Assembly: GCA_031273455.1 (NCBI GenBank)
Contig: JAISRZ010000094.1
Span: forward strand, 1 to 32,348
Source of the DNA: Deltaproteobacteria bacterium
GTDB lineage: Bacteria; Desulfobacterota; Desulfarculia; Adiutricales; Adiutricaceae
Direction of reading: 5' to 3'
DNA: 32,348 bases
Each line of letters starts with the position of its first letter. Within the stretch, counting starts at the first letter, position 1. The notes under the pieces were generated by a model. The model worked only from the letters and a program-made list of their open reading frames with translations. It had not been told where the DNA came from and searched no databases. Made by a program: the position numbers and the translations under genes. Positions 10,018 through 18,600 of the stretch are shown in pieces.

Positions 10018-10057
10018 GGTTCGCCTCTATTAACCCCAACGACTTCCAAAAAGGGTC

Positions 10058-11254
10058 TTAGCGTCGGCCCAGCTTCCGAAAAACCAAGGCTAAAGCCGCC
10101 ACCACCAAGATGATTAAGGCCGACCCCACCCAGGTCCAAGCCGCGCTGGCTTTAACCGTCACCCGAAAGTCCAAAGCGTTCTGGCTCTTTTCCCCTTGAA
10201 CGCTGACGCCCAAGCCGTAATCGCCGACTAAGGCGTTGGGGGCCGGGGTCACGGTCATTTCCACTAAGACCGGGCTACCCCGACCCGGCAAATCGACCAG
10301 CTTTTCCGGTTTAAAGTCCACCCGCCAGTTATCGGGTTTGACGGCTAAAAAGGAGATTTCCTTTTGGGTGGCTGAGCCCTCATTAACCACGTATAAGCTG
10401 ACCGTGACGGGTTTACCCATTTCCGTGGCCATGGACAAAAGATCATTGGCCGTGACCACCCGGGTCTTATAAGTGCCGGTTAAGTTGACCAACAGCTTGG
10501 TCTCCGCGGTGCCCGCCGGGGCCTCGGCTTTGACCGAGAGTGGGTAAGCCCCGGCCTCGGCCTGATAGGCCGGGTTAATGTCCAAGGTCACCGAGCGACT
10601 CTGGCTTTTGGGGATCTGTAAAGACGAGATCTGTTTTTCCTCGTACCCAGGTTTAAAAGAGCCCTCCCAACCTTGGGGGACGCTGGCGATAAGGTTAACC
10701 AAAGCGTCTTCGGCCGAGTTGTTCTTAATGTCCAAGGTAAAGGCGAAACGCCCGTCGCTGGGCCCGCTTATCTCCGGATAAGAAGTGGATAAGGTTAAAG
10801 CCTGAGGGCTTTTGAGGTTACTGGCCACTTTAATGGTGGACCGGGCCTCTAAGGTCTTCCCGCCATTCCGGCTAGTGACCTTTAGAGCTAAAGGGTACTC
10901 GCCCTCGGGGATGAGCTCCTGACCGGAAGGCGGCCAAACCAAAAGGTTTAAAGAGGCTCGCTCCTCGCCGGCCAAGAAGATCCCGGTGAAAGACTGGCTA
11001 AAACGAGAGATCTCGGTGGACCAGCCTTCCGGGGCCTCAATGACCGTAAAATCAAAGGTGTCGCCCTTAAAACCAGTGTTCTGGAGGGTCACTTCCAGAC
11101 TGATCTCGCTATCCGGGCTAATGGTCGGCCCAGCGTAGGTGAAAGCCACCACATAATCATAGGGCATGGTTAAAGGCGCTTGAGCCTTAAGGTTGGAGGC
11201 GAAAATCCCCCCGAAAAGAACTAAAGCCAAAAATCCGCCCACGAGCTTAGGCAT
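10058..11254 (-). CDS. Membrane-anchored NEW3-repeat (Ig-like) protein
   Basis: The 398 residues begin with a signal sequence (about 1-25) and end with one membrane helix followed by a basic tail (VGSALIILVVAALALVFRKLGRR, about 376-398). Between them are three repeats of a beta-sandwich type: each has a conserved strand with 'PEGW/PQGWEGSF/PDNWRVDF' (about residues 70, 190 and 310), then a 'L.V..P' strand with 'G.YPL..K' or 'GDYGLGVSV'. This is the COG1470/NEW3 pattern of extracytoplasmic proteins often found near ABC-2 exporters. No exporter is adjacent here; the partner is the BepA-like protease 40 nt downstream, which suggests an envelope role. Function within the envelope is unknown. Confidence 0.7.
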   Translation of the reverse strand: MPKLVGGFLALVLFGGIFASNLKAQAPLTMPYDYVVAFTYAGPTISPDSEISLEVTLQNTGFKGDTFDFTVIEAPEGWSTEISRFSQSFTGIFLAGEERASLNLLVWPPSGQELIPEGEYPLALKVTSRNGGKTLEARSTIKVASNLKSPQALTLSTSYPEISGPSDGRFAFTLDIKNNSAEDALVNLIASVPQGWEGSFKPGYEEKQISSLQIPKSQSRSVTLDINPAYQAEAGAYPLSVKAEAPAGTAETKLLVNLTGTYKTRVVTANDLLSMATEMGKPVTVSLYVVNEGSATQKEISFLAVKPDNWRVDFKPEKLVDLPGRGSPVLVEMTVTPAPNALVGDYGLGVSVQGEKSQNALDFRVTVKASAAWTWVGSALIILVVAALALVFRKLGRR

Positions 11255-11284
11255 AGATCCCCAGAACCTCCAGAATTAATAACA

Positions 11285-11313
11285 ATAATAGCACGAAAAC
11301 GGTTTCCCTTAAA
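11285..11313 (-). promoter_or_regulatory. Probable promoter of the NEW3-bepA pair
   Basis: On the minus strand TTTAAG (11308-11313), 17 nt and TATTAT (11285-11290) lie just upstream of the NEW3 gene, whose ribosome site GGAGG comes next. The -35 box is weak. Confidence 0.4.
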
Positions 11314-11461
11314 GAACGGTTAAGTTAAGTATCAGGTCGAAAGCCCCAAAAAACTTAAAAAAAACATTGGACCTGGTTTAATTGACCCACTATTCGCGTA
11401 AAGCCCCCCCTCCCATTATTTTTTCGCCATTCCATCAACGGCGCCTACCTCTTTCTATTTT

Positions 11462-11557
11462 TTAGTCATCACCGCCTCCAATAGGGAAGGCCTCGTCAAA
11501 CATATCAATGATTGTCCTAGATCTTTCTTTCTCAATGAAGTCGTCTAAAATAACCAT
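11462..11557 (-). pseudogene. Short reading frame, probable gene remnant
   Basis: An ATG at 11557 opens 31 codons (MVILDDFIEKERSRT... ending PIGGGDD) that stop with TAA at 11462-11464. The sequence is acidic and protein-like with ordinary codons, but it has no clear ribosome site directly before the ATG and no recognised family. It marks the left border of the AT-rich island and may be the end of a decayed gene. Confidence 0.25.
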
Positions 11558-11811
11558 CACATTTCAGCTTAATTTCCTTATCAAAGACAAAATCTCAGTT
11601 TATTTTCATGGTAAATCATATGTTATCTTCAGCAATAATTCTATATATAATTGTATATTTTACGTGTTATTTTAACTTTGATTGCAATTTAATAATTAAA
11701 ACATCTATGTAATATAATAATATAAACTATAATAAAATTAAATATTTGGTATTAAACTAGTTTATATAATATTTTTATAGTTAATATGTCTAATATCCAA
11801 AAACATAGTCA

Positions 11812-11989
11812 TTAAACGTTGCGTTCTCTGGCTTTTAGCGCCAATTCATTAACAACATTTGAATTTAGCATGATCAAATTTAGGTCACGATATTCTTGAT
11901 TTTGGGTTACCGTCTTTGGGTTACCGTCCTGGTCCCGTAATCGGTATTGGTAATCCTTTAGAAACTGGTAACCTTTTGAAGTTCAGCCA
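11812..11989 (-). pseudogene. Decayed gene with a 14-bp tandem duplication
   Basis: A minus-strand frame is open from about 11981 to the TAA at 11812-11814 and encodes about 56 residues including EYRDLNLIMLNSNVVNELA and the ending LKARERNV. Inside it TTTGGGTTACCGTC (plus strand) occurs twice in direct tandem at 11901-11914 and 11915-11928. Because 14 is not a multiple of 3, this duplication switches frame. Removing one copy joins the 3' part to a frame starting with ATG at 11989 (MAELQKVTSF, then a TAA). So the original was probably a protein of about 54 residues, now broken. Family unknown. Confidence 0.4.
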
Positions 11990-12027
11990 TAAAATTTTCT
12001 GAAACAATTGTTTGACAAAAATAGTTC

Positions 12028-12055
12028 TTGACAAAAAAATATTATATCTTACAAT
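12028..12055 (+). promoter_or_regulatory. Sigma-70 promoter of the TIGR04255-like operon
   Basis: TTGACA (12028-12033), 16 nt and TACAAT (12050-12055) form a good promoter in otherwise very AT-rich DNA. A second TTGACA lies at 12012. The leader to the proposed start at 12187 would be about 125 nt. Confidence 0.55.
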
Positions 12056-12186
12056 AAAAAAATCAAAATTTATTTTTTCTTGGTTACGTTTAAACTGCTA
12101 CCACAAGTAATTATTACATTAACAATTTTCCCAAAAAACGCCAATAAGGCATAGTGTCATATCTAATTTTTTACATTGAGCTAAAT

Positions 12187-12957
12187 ATGCATTATAAATC
12201 TAACTACATTACTGACGCTATTATAAATTTAGATTTAATTGAAGATTTTACTGATTCCATAGTCAGTATACCCCAAGATTTTTTTTCTATATATCAAAAT
12301 TTATCTATACACAAAGAAATACAATCTGTAAATACAAGAAAATTAAATTTTGATATTGATGGTAAAATAAACAATTATATTACTGAAACAGTACATGAGT
12401 TGCATTGTTTTTCTAACGATCGTTCAGTGGAAACAATAATATCTCCTCAATATTTAGCAATTAAGACAAAAAAATACACAACATTTGATGACTTCAAGGC
12501 GCCTTTACCTGAAATTGTTAATTATTTTACCAAAAAATTTAATAAATTTAGGCCTAGAAAGCTTACTCTTAGGTATATTGATCAAATAAAAATTCCTGAA
12601 AACATATCTTCATCTTCTTGGCATTCTTTTTGGTCTGACTATATAAATGAAGATTTACTAAATAATCTTAATTTTCTTAAAGGCAATGATAAAAAATTAT
12701 CTCGTCAACTAAATACAATAATATGGAATCATGATGACAGTATAGTTAGATTTACATTTGGAATTAATAATTCAAACTACCCTTCACCTAATAAAGACAA
12801 GACTTTTATTCTTGATACGGAAATTTTTTCAATTGGTTTAATTGAATTAAATGAGTTAAATTCATCACTCGATATATTTAAAGATAAAGCAGTTGAAATT
12901 TTTGAAAAATCTATTACAGATTTGTTACGGGATAAAATGGGGAGAGAAGATGAGTAG
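12187..12957 (+). CDS. TIGR04255-like protein of unknown function
   Basis: The 256-residue product fits the sporadically distributed TIGR04255 family: a start of the type MHYKSNYITDAIINLDL, a middle RPRKLTLRYIDQIKIPE, and a helical end FKDKAVEIFEKSITDLLRDKMG. Its function is not established; patchy distribution and association with accessory regions make a defence or phage-related role plausible, which is inference. The frame is open from an ATG at 12154, but the family start and the unusual residues before it favour the ATG at 12187; neither has a strong ribosome site. It is far more AT-rich than the core genes, a sign of transfer. Its end overlaps the next gene by 8 nt, so translation is coupled in a three-gene operon. 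Confidence 0.7.
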   Translation: MHYKSNYITDAIINLDLIEDFTDSIVSIPQDFFSIYQNLSIHKEIQSVNTRKLNFDIDGKINNYITETVHELHCFSNDRSVETIISPQYLAIKTKKYTTFDDFKAPLPEIVNYFTKKFNKFRPRKLTLRYIDQIKIPENISSSSWHSFWSDYINEDLLNNLNFLKGNDKKLSRQLNTIIWNHDDSIVRFTFGINNSNYPSPNKDKTFILDTEIFSIGLIELNELNSSLDIFKDKAVEIFEKSITDLLRDKMGREDE

Positions 12958-13180
12958 CTTTATATTTCCTTGGGATGAAGAAATTGAAAGAATTTCTACT
13001 CTTATACCTAAGAAAAACAGAGGTTATTTTAATATATACACAGAAACTGAGCAAATTAGCCCAAAAGGGACTGAAACAGATTTTTTGATTGATAAAACTC
13101 ATATATACGGCATAAATACAGCTATTAAAAGCACTGTTAGATTTGATACGCAACATGGAATCATCGTTAGAACAAAATAA
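12950..13180 (+). CDS. Small protein of unknown function, second gene of the TIGR04255 operon
   Basis: The 76-residue product starts MSSFIFPWDEEIERISTLIP. GGGGAG at 12939-12944 serves the ATG, which lies inside the last codons of the upstream gene (8-nt overlap). The frame also extends upstream, but that part overlaps the upstream gene and is ignored. I see no signal peptide, membrane segment or known motif; the product has charged ends around a probable beta-rich centre (YFNIYTETEQIS). Position, overlap and equally low GC show that it belongs with its neighbours. Confidence 0.65.
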   Translation: MSSFIFPWDEEIERISTLIPKKNRGYFNIYTETEQISPKGTETDFLIDKTHIYGINTAIKSTVRFDTQHGIIVRTK

Positions 13181-13460
13181 TTTGTCAATACTTCAAGGAG
13201 ATATCATAGGAAATGTTGGTTGTATTCAGAGAACCAACACTAATGGAGATCTTGTAAATTCATATCTATTTCCGTTTGTTGTATTTTTAAGTCAAAGTTG
13301 CGATCTACAATGGCATTTTAAAAAATCTAATAATTTACTACCTATTTTAGTATCTCCTATGCATAAATATAGTGAATTTTTAGATGGCAAACCTTTTGAA
13401 GAATTAGGCATTAAGAGGGATTCATTTCAATCTAAAGAGTGGCCGTCCAGCTCGTGTTAG
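13155..13460 (+). pseudogene. Truncated third gene of the TIGR04255 operon, 'SQSCDL' protein
   Basis: The frame begins with an ATG at 13155, overlapping the upstream gene by 26 nt. It encodes LQGDIIGNV (about 14-22) and VVFLSQSCDLQW (about 43-54). A 'GDI...SQ(S/T)CDL' pattern is one I associate with proteins found near TIGR04255 genes, normally longer than this. After FQSKEW the DNA changes at about 13440 from AT-rich to GC-rich and the frame ends with an unrelated PSSSC and TAG. The C-terminal part has therefore been lost by recombination or deletion. Whether the shortened 102-residue product is stable is unknown. Confidence 0.6.
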
Positions 13461-14152
13461 CGTACTCGGTCCCGACCCCGCCCCCCCGGCTCCGGCCTGG
13501 TCCTTTTTTTTCCTACTCGTCTTTCAGAAATTTAGCCTTCCTCACCTGGAGCGCCTGATTATCAAATCGAGGACAAAATACGCTATTTATTTTTGGACTA
13601 AACTCGCTATCCACCAACAAAACTTATCTGGGTATTTCTTAAGGCCATCACTAAAAAAATTGACGCCTTGGTTGTTGAGTGAAGTATGGCCTTTTCGCCC
13701 TCAACTGTGGCCTTATAGCCATACCGCGTTAACCTTTTCCGCCGTAATAATTCATAACCCGCCGCAAACTAACCCTAAGACCAGATCCATTGAGCCCGGA
13801 AAAAAACGGATAAAACTAGCCAGAATATAAAAAAGGAGCGAAAAAAGGAGAAATTTAGTTAAGCGGGTTTAATGTTAGTTAGGGTTGGCCTTAACCTAAC
13901 GCTCTCTGAGGAACTAAACCGGAATGACTGGCAACCAATAGTTAGCTCATAAAGGTTGACCTTACAGCCCCAGAGCCTTTCGGGCCACCGCGAAAAGATT
14001 GTCAATAAGATCAATTACCCTATTTAGGCGCTTGATTATAGATAAAATTACCGCGGATAAAGTAATTAGCGGAAAACTTACGACGTGGAAACTTAAGTTA
14101 GCGAGACTAAAAGTCAAGAACCAGTTAAAGACGACCTATGGTGGCGGATCTT
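13461..14152. other. Spacer of decayed DNA right of the island junction
   Basis: No intact gene is seen. It contains the fragment at 13587-13768 on the minus strand and an imperfect hairpin near 13873-13897 (GTTAGGGTT with AACCTAAC). Confidence 0.5.
13587..13768 (-). pseudogene. Frameshifted coding fragment
   Basis: On the minus strand, a frame opens after a TAG at 13769 and runs 53 codons to a TAG at 13607-13609; it contains GYELLRRKRLTRYGYKATVE. Near its end another frame reads SDGLKKYPDKFCWW and closes at 13587. The 'DGLKKYP' string reminds me of DDE transposases, so a decayed insertion sequence is possible, but I cannot place it in a family. No start codon or ribosome site is visible. 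Confidence 0.3.
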
Positions 14153-14359
14153 CTAGTAAGTGGCTAAAGCGTCCTCCGGCTCTTTGGCCCCGCCAAAAAG
14201 CTCATCGCGTCGGGTTTGGCACACCAGAGCGGTCCGATTGTGGCAAGCTGAGCTTTGGTCGGTCGTGGTTTCGTACCAGCAACACTGATCCGCTTTCGGA
14301 CAACTGGGATCCTTAGCGGCCAGTCTCACTTCTTTTAAAGCGCAAATTTTGATGGCCAT
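14153..14359 (-). CDS. Small cysteine-rich protein, unknown function
   Basis: A 68-residue frame begins MAIKICALKEVRLAAKDPSC and has six cysteines (6, 20, 26, 27, 39, 47). These could bind zinc, an iron-sulfur cluster or form disulfides. GAGGTGG lies immediately upstream, about 4 nt from this ATG; an in-frame ATG at 14371 overlaps the ribosome site, so 14359 is preferred. Codon use matches the core genes of the window, unlike the surrounding decayed DNA. There is no signal peptide, so a cytoplasmic protein is likely. It lies downstream of the lytic transglycosylase on the same strand, 116 nt away. Family not recognised. Confidence 0.5.
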   Translation of the reverse strand: MAIKICALKEVRLAAKDPSCPKADQCCWYETTTDQSSACHNRTALVCQTRRDELFGGAKEPEDALATY

Positions 14360-14475
14360 TTTCCACCTCATAGGACGTTTGAGCGTTCTTCGCCCAAAAA
14401 TAAGAACCGCTTAACCCCAACCCGCTCCTTATGTCAGGTTGGTAAACATTATATATAGCAAAACAAAGGCCAACT

Positions 14476-15507
14476 TCAGGATTTTTTCGGGATCCGAAAA
14501 AGATACGGTCCACCCGAAAGTTTCTCCTGGTTAGCCAGGTGAGGGTTTAAGGACCTAAGCTCCTTGTAGTCAATATTCAGTTGTTGGGCCAGATCCGTCC
14601 AAGCGATGGGCTCCTTAAAGGTCCTTTCGGTTTCCTGGAACTTAACTGGCTGGTAAAGAGACGGGGGCGTGGAGTTGTTTAAACCATAGGCTAAAGGCTC
14701 GCTTAAAATGGCTTTAATCGCCGCTATCCGATAAACATAGCGCTCGGTTTCCCGAGGTAAACGTAACTCATAGTAATCATTGAAACCCTGGTCTTTAATG
14801 GCCCGACCGATCCGGGCCTCGCCCGCGTTGTAAGCGGCCATGGCCAAAGCCCAGTCGCCGAATCGATCCCGTAAAACCTTAAGGTACTTAAGACCAGCCC
14901 CCAAGACCGGCTCCGCTAAGAGCCTTTGGTCCTCTTTTTTGTTGACCGCTAGCCCATAACGCCGGGCCGTGGAGGGAATAAATTGCCAAATCCCAGCGGC
15001 CCCAGCCGGGGAAAAGACCGTGGGCCGCAGATCGCTCTCCGCCACCGCCAGATACTTTAGATCATCCGGTAGCCCACTAGCTTTTAAAGCCGCCTCAATG
15101 GCCGGAAAATATCTTTTAGCCCGGCGCCGCCACAGACCGATCTGGGCCGGATGGTGGGCCGCCAAAAGAAATTCCGCCTCCAACCGCTCCCGGACCGCGG
15201 GTCGATCCAACGGTAAAGCCTCGCCGCATAAAGATAAGCGAATAGGCGCCGTATAATCGACCTTAACCGCCCCGGTCCGCCCCAAGTAAGGCTCGCTCGG
15301 CCCCCATGACTCCGGCCCAAGCCCTTCCAGTTCTTTTTTACACCCCACCATCCCGACCGTCAAAAAAAGCCAGATGATTAAAAGCGCGAATAACGCGGGG
15401 TAACTGGAAAGCTCGGGCCTGGAACCTCGGCCCACCCCCCTTTGGCGAAAACCAGCGACCAAAAGCTTCAGCTGATAAATTTTATGGATGCGTAAAATAT
15501 ATATCAT
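14476..15507 (-). CDS. MltD-like lytic transglycosylase lipoprotein with C-terminal LysM-like segment
   Basis: It cleaves the glycan backbone of peptidoglycan, leaving 1,6-anhydro ends, in the periplasm. The SLT domain is clear: VAESDLRPTVFSPAGAAGIWQ with catalytic Glu157, QFIPSTARRYGL and MAAYNAGEARIGRA. The C-terminal part (about 297-341) looks like one LysM unit. A hydrophobic segment (39-52) followed by GMVGC (Cys56) suggests a lipoprotein, although Met at -3 is unusual. The start is uncertain: a sigma-70-like promoter overlaps the ATG at 15507, so translation probably begins further in, at one of the in-frame TTG or GTG codons before the hydrophobic segment. The stop at 14476 is firm. 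Confidence 0.82.
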   Translation of the reverse strand: MIYILRIHKIYQLKLLVAGFRQRGVGRGSRPELSSYPALFALLIIWLFLTVGMVGCKKELEGLGPESWGPSEPYLGRTGAVKVDYTAPIRLSLCGEALPLDRPAVRERLEAEFLLAAHHPAQIGLWRRRAKRYFPAIEAALKASGLPDDLKYLAVAESDLRPTVFSPAGAAGIWQFIPSTARRYGLAVNKKEDQRLLAEPVLGAGLKYLKVLRDRFGDWALAMAAYNAGEARIGRAIKDQGFNDYYELRLPRETERYVYRIAAIKAILSEPLAYGLNNSTPPSLYQPVKFQETERTFKEPIAWTDLAQQLNIDYKELRSLNPHLANQEKLSGGPYLFRIPKKS

Positions 15508-15524
15508 GACTTAACTAAAGACAA
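15496..15524 (-). promoter_or_regulatory. Promoter overlapping the first ATG of the lytic transglycosylase frame
   Basis: On the minus strand TTGTCT (15519-15524), 17 nt and TATATT (15496-15501) match sigma-70. The predicted transcript would start near 15489, downstream of the ATG at 15507, so that ATG cannot be used if this promoter is the real one. Confidence 0.5.
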
Positions 15525-15664
15525 GGGTTTTTCGCCGATCTTAAAAAATATTTTTTGGGTCCAAATATTTCCAGAAATTTATTCCTAAAATATCTTTTAA
15601 TTGATTATCTTGGCTAATTTATTACTTTTCTCCAATAATAAGCGACTATTAAAAAGATCGCCGC

Positions 15665-18600
15665 CTAATATTTTTGGTCTTTCCGAGCGCTAAGGCTAGT
15701 ATTAACGGTTTTTAAGAGCTTTTCGCCCTCTAATCGGGGGTCGCTTAACCACTTGGTGGACCAAATCCGGCCTAAGTTCCAACCTAAACCCTTTAAAACT
15801 TGGTCGATTAACCGGTCCCGATCCCGGGCCCCGGCCACGTTTCGCCAGTTGGGCCCATCCGTGGAAAGGCCAATAATAAAGCCGTCCACTAAATCCGGGT
15901 GACTGACCGCCAGATCCACCCCCAAGGCCCCGGTGATTAAACCAGGGCTAACCTTATAGCCATTCTCCCCTAAAAGCTGGCTGGCTAAGCTTAATAAGCC
16001 GCCTTCCTCGCTCCCGGGCGGATCCGTCAAAGAGTTTGACCCCAAAGACTCACAATATAGCAACCAGTCGCGCAACATGGAAGCCCCGGGGTTGGTTCCC
16101 GTGGCTTTGATGTCCCCGGGCTCCAGCGAGGTGAAGGTGACGATCCGCCTTTTGGAGCGGGTGAAAAGGACGTTAAGCCGCCTTTGACCGGCTAAACCGT
16201 TAATGGGCCCAAACCGGTTGGCCACTGGCCCCCCCGGCGTTTCGGGGCCGTAGACCGTCCCGATAAAGATGACGTCCCGCTCGTCCCCTTGGACGCTTTC
16301 TAAGTTCTTGACAAAAAACGACTCTAACCCATCGTTTTTAGTCTCCCACTGGCTGACGTAGGCGGCCAATTCCTCATCCTCGCTTATGGCCTCATACATC
16401 TTATCGGCGATTAACTCCATTTGCTTCTGGTTTAAGGTCACTAAACCCAAAGACAGGTCTGGGCTCGCGCGCATTAAATCGGTGGCCGCCTTAACCATGG
16501 CCGCGGCCTCAATGGGGTTGACGCTGGACCGGTACAAACCATTGGTCTTCACCAAGCTGACCCCTTTGGCCGCGTTATCCGGGGCCATAAAAACCTTTAG
16601 CTCATTATCGTAAATATGGCGGTTGGAGAACTGGATTAAGCTAGGGTGCCGCGACCGATAATGCCACCTTAGCCGCCGACCCGGGCGGTAAATCTTAGCC
16701 GCCACCTCCAAAATGGACTCATCGTCCAGGCCCCGCTCTTCCTCCTCCGTCTCCTCGCTTTTCAGGGCCTTCTTAAAAAAGTTGGTGGGCGGCAACTGAT
16801 TGGCGTCGCCCACCACCATGACCCGTTGACTCCGGGCTAAAGCCCCTAAAGCGCTTTCCGGGGTCATCTGGGAAGCCTCGTCAATGACCAATAAGTCAAA
16901 CTTAAGGCCCCCCGCCGGTAAATAAGAGGCCACGGCCAGAGGGCTCATCATCCAACAAGGCTTTAAGGCCAATAAAGCTTGGCCCGCCCTCCGGGTCAGC
17001 TCGCGAATGGAGGCGAACCCCCGCTTTTTCCCCAGCTCATGGCTAATAAAGCCCATCTCCGTTAACTGGGCCACCGTCCCCCGACTAACCCCCTCCGGGG
17101 CGTTAACGCTGGCGCTAGCCAAAGTTCTTTTAAGTTCGTCCCGGTAGAGGCTAATGACCTCCCGGTCGGCCGCGGCGAAATCGGCCCGGATTGTGTCTAA
17201 GGCCTCGCCCGCGTAAACGGCCAGTTTTGGGCCATAGTCCCGGTAAACCCCTTGGCCTAAACCCCGATAAACCGCGGCTTCCAAAAGATCGGTCAGTTGG
17301 CTTATAAACCCAGCCGCGTCAATATCCTCCAAGGCCGCGACCACCCAAGCGAACCCCAAGCCCTCTAAGGCCTTTTGGCCAGCGGCCAACTCCACCTGGG
17401 CTAATAAGCCCTCCCGGTCTTGGGCTAAGACGGCTAAACCAGCGGCGGCCTGACGCGAGTCCCCGGCGAAGTTTAATGATAAACCAGTGGCCGCGTTAAA
17501 CTTGGTCAATTCGTCCTTGGCCCTTTCCAGTAAGCCAAATAACTGGTCCATCTCCCCCAAGGCGGCCTCCAAACCGCCTTGGGCCAAGATGGATTGGGCC
17601 AGAGGTTTTAAGCGCGGTTGACTGGCTAAGTAGTTTAAGGCCTCCAGTTCCCCGGGTAAGGGCCCAGGGCTGTGCGGGTCTAGTAGCCGGGGTAAATCTT
17701 TAAGCTTAGGGGCGCCGGCTAAGAAGGCCAAAAACTCTTGGTTAAAGGCTAAGGCCCCGGCCACTTTCATTAAAGACTCAGCCCGTAAATCGCCCAAAGG
17801 TTTTATAACAGTGATTAAATCGCGTATTTTCGCTAGAAGAGCCACTCCTTTATCAAGTTTAGCGGCGAATCTCGAGTTAAAAGCGTCTAAACCAGTTAAA
17901 TCCCCTTCCATGGCCGGAAATTCGTTGGTTTTGAGAAAGTCCACCAAAGGCCCGGAGCCGACCTCCAAGGCCTTTTTAAGATCTTGCGATTTTTCGTCCC
18001 CTAAAGTGGCCCTGAACTTTTCCTGAAAACTTAAGGCCTTATTAAAGCCCAAAAAATCCGTGTCCAACCCGGAAAAAAGCGGCCCATAGGCGGCCTTCAC
18101 CGCGGGATCGCTGACAAAAGCCTTAACCTCTTCTTTATAGTTGGCCAGTTTAGCCAGATCCTGGGCCGCTTGAGCCAGATCTTTTGGGTTCTTGGCCACG
18201 CTCGTAACGAGCCTTTTAGCCCGCCGAAAAGTTGGCGACAGAAAGCTTAAAAGCCCGGCTTTTAAAACGGTTCCCGCGACTTCCCGTAACTCCAGAGGGC
18301 TTAAGGGCGTCTCCAGGTCAACCCGCTCGGCCAGAACCGCCCTTCGGGCCAAAAGATCCAAGCCTTGGCGGTTTTTAACCTTAATTGTGTCCAAGGTTAA
18401 ATCGCTTAGATCCCTTAAAGACGGGAGTTTTGGGTAATCCTCGTCCTTGATGAGCTCTTGGGCCGCCCGTAACTGGGTATAGGGAACCGCGCCCACCGCC
18501 TCGGCTAAGGGGCCTAAAGCCTTAAAACTGGCCTCTAAGTTTTGGGCCTTAATCAGTTCTTTTCGGCCAACCTCGATCTCCCGGGCCAAGTTGGCGGGAT

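Noticed and set aside
14216-14235. TTGGCACA as a further sigma-54 promoter
   Set aside because: The GC dinucleotide is not at the required 10-nt spacing after GG.
13999-14316. Plus-strand frame of 105 codons
   Set aside because: It lies opposite the Cys-rich gene, lacks a ribosome site and has unusual composition; it is probably a shadow.
14313-14513. Minus-strand frame of 66 codons overlapping the end of the lytic transglycosylase gene
   Set aside because: It overlaps both neighbours in other frames, with no ribosome site and no recognisable pattern.
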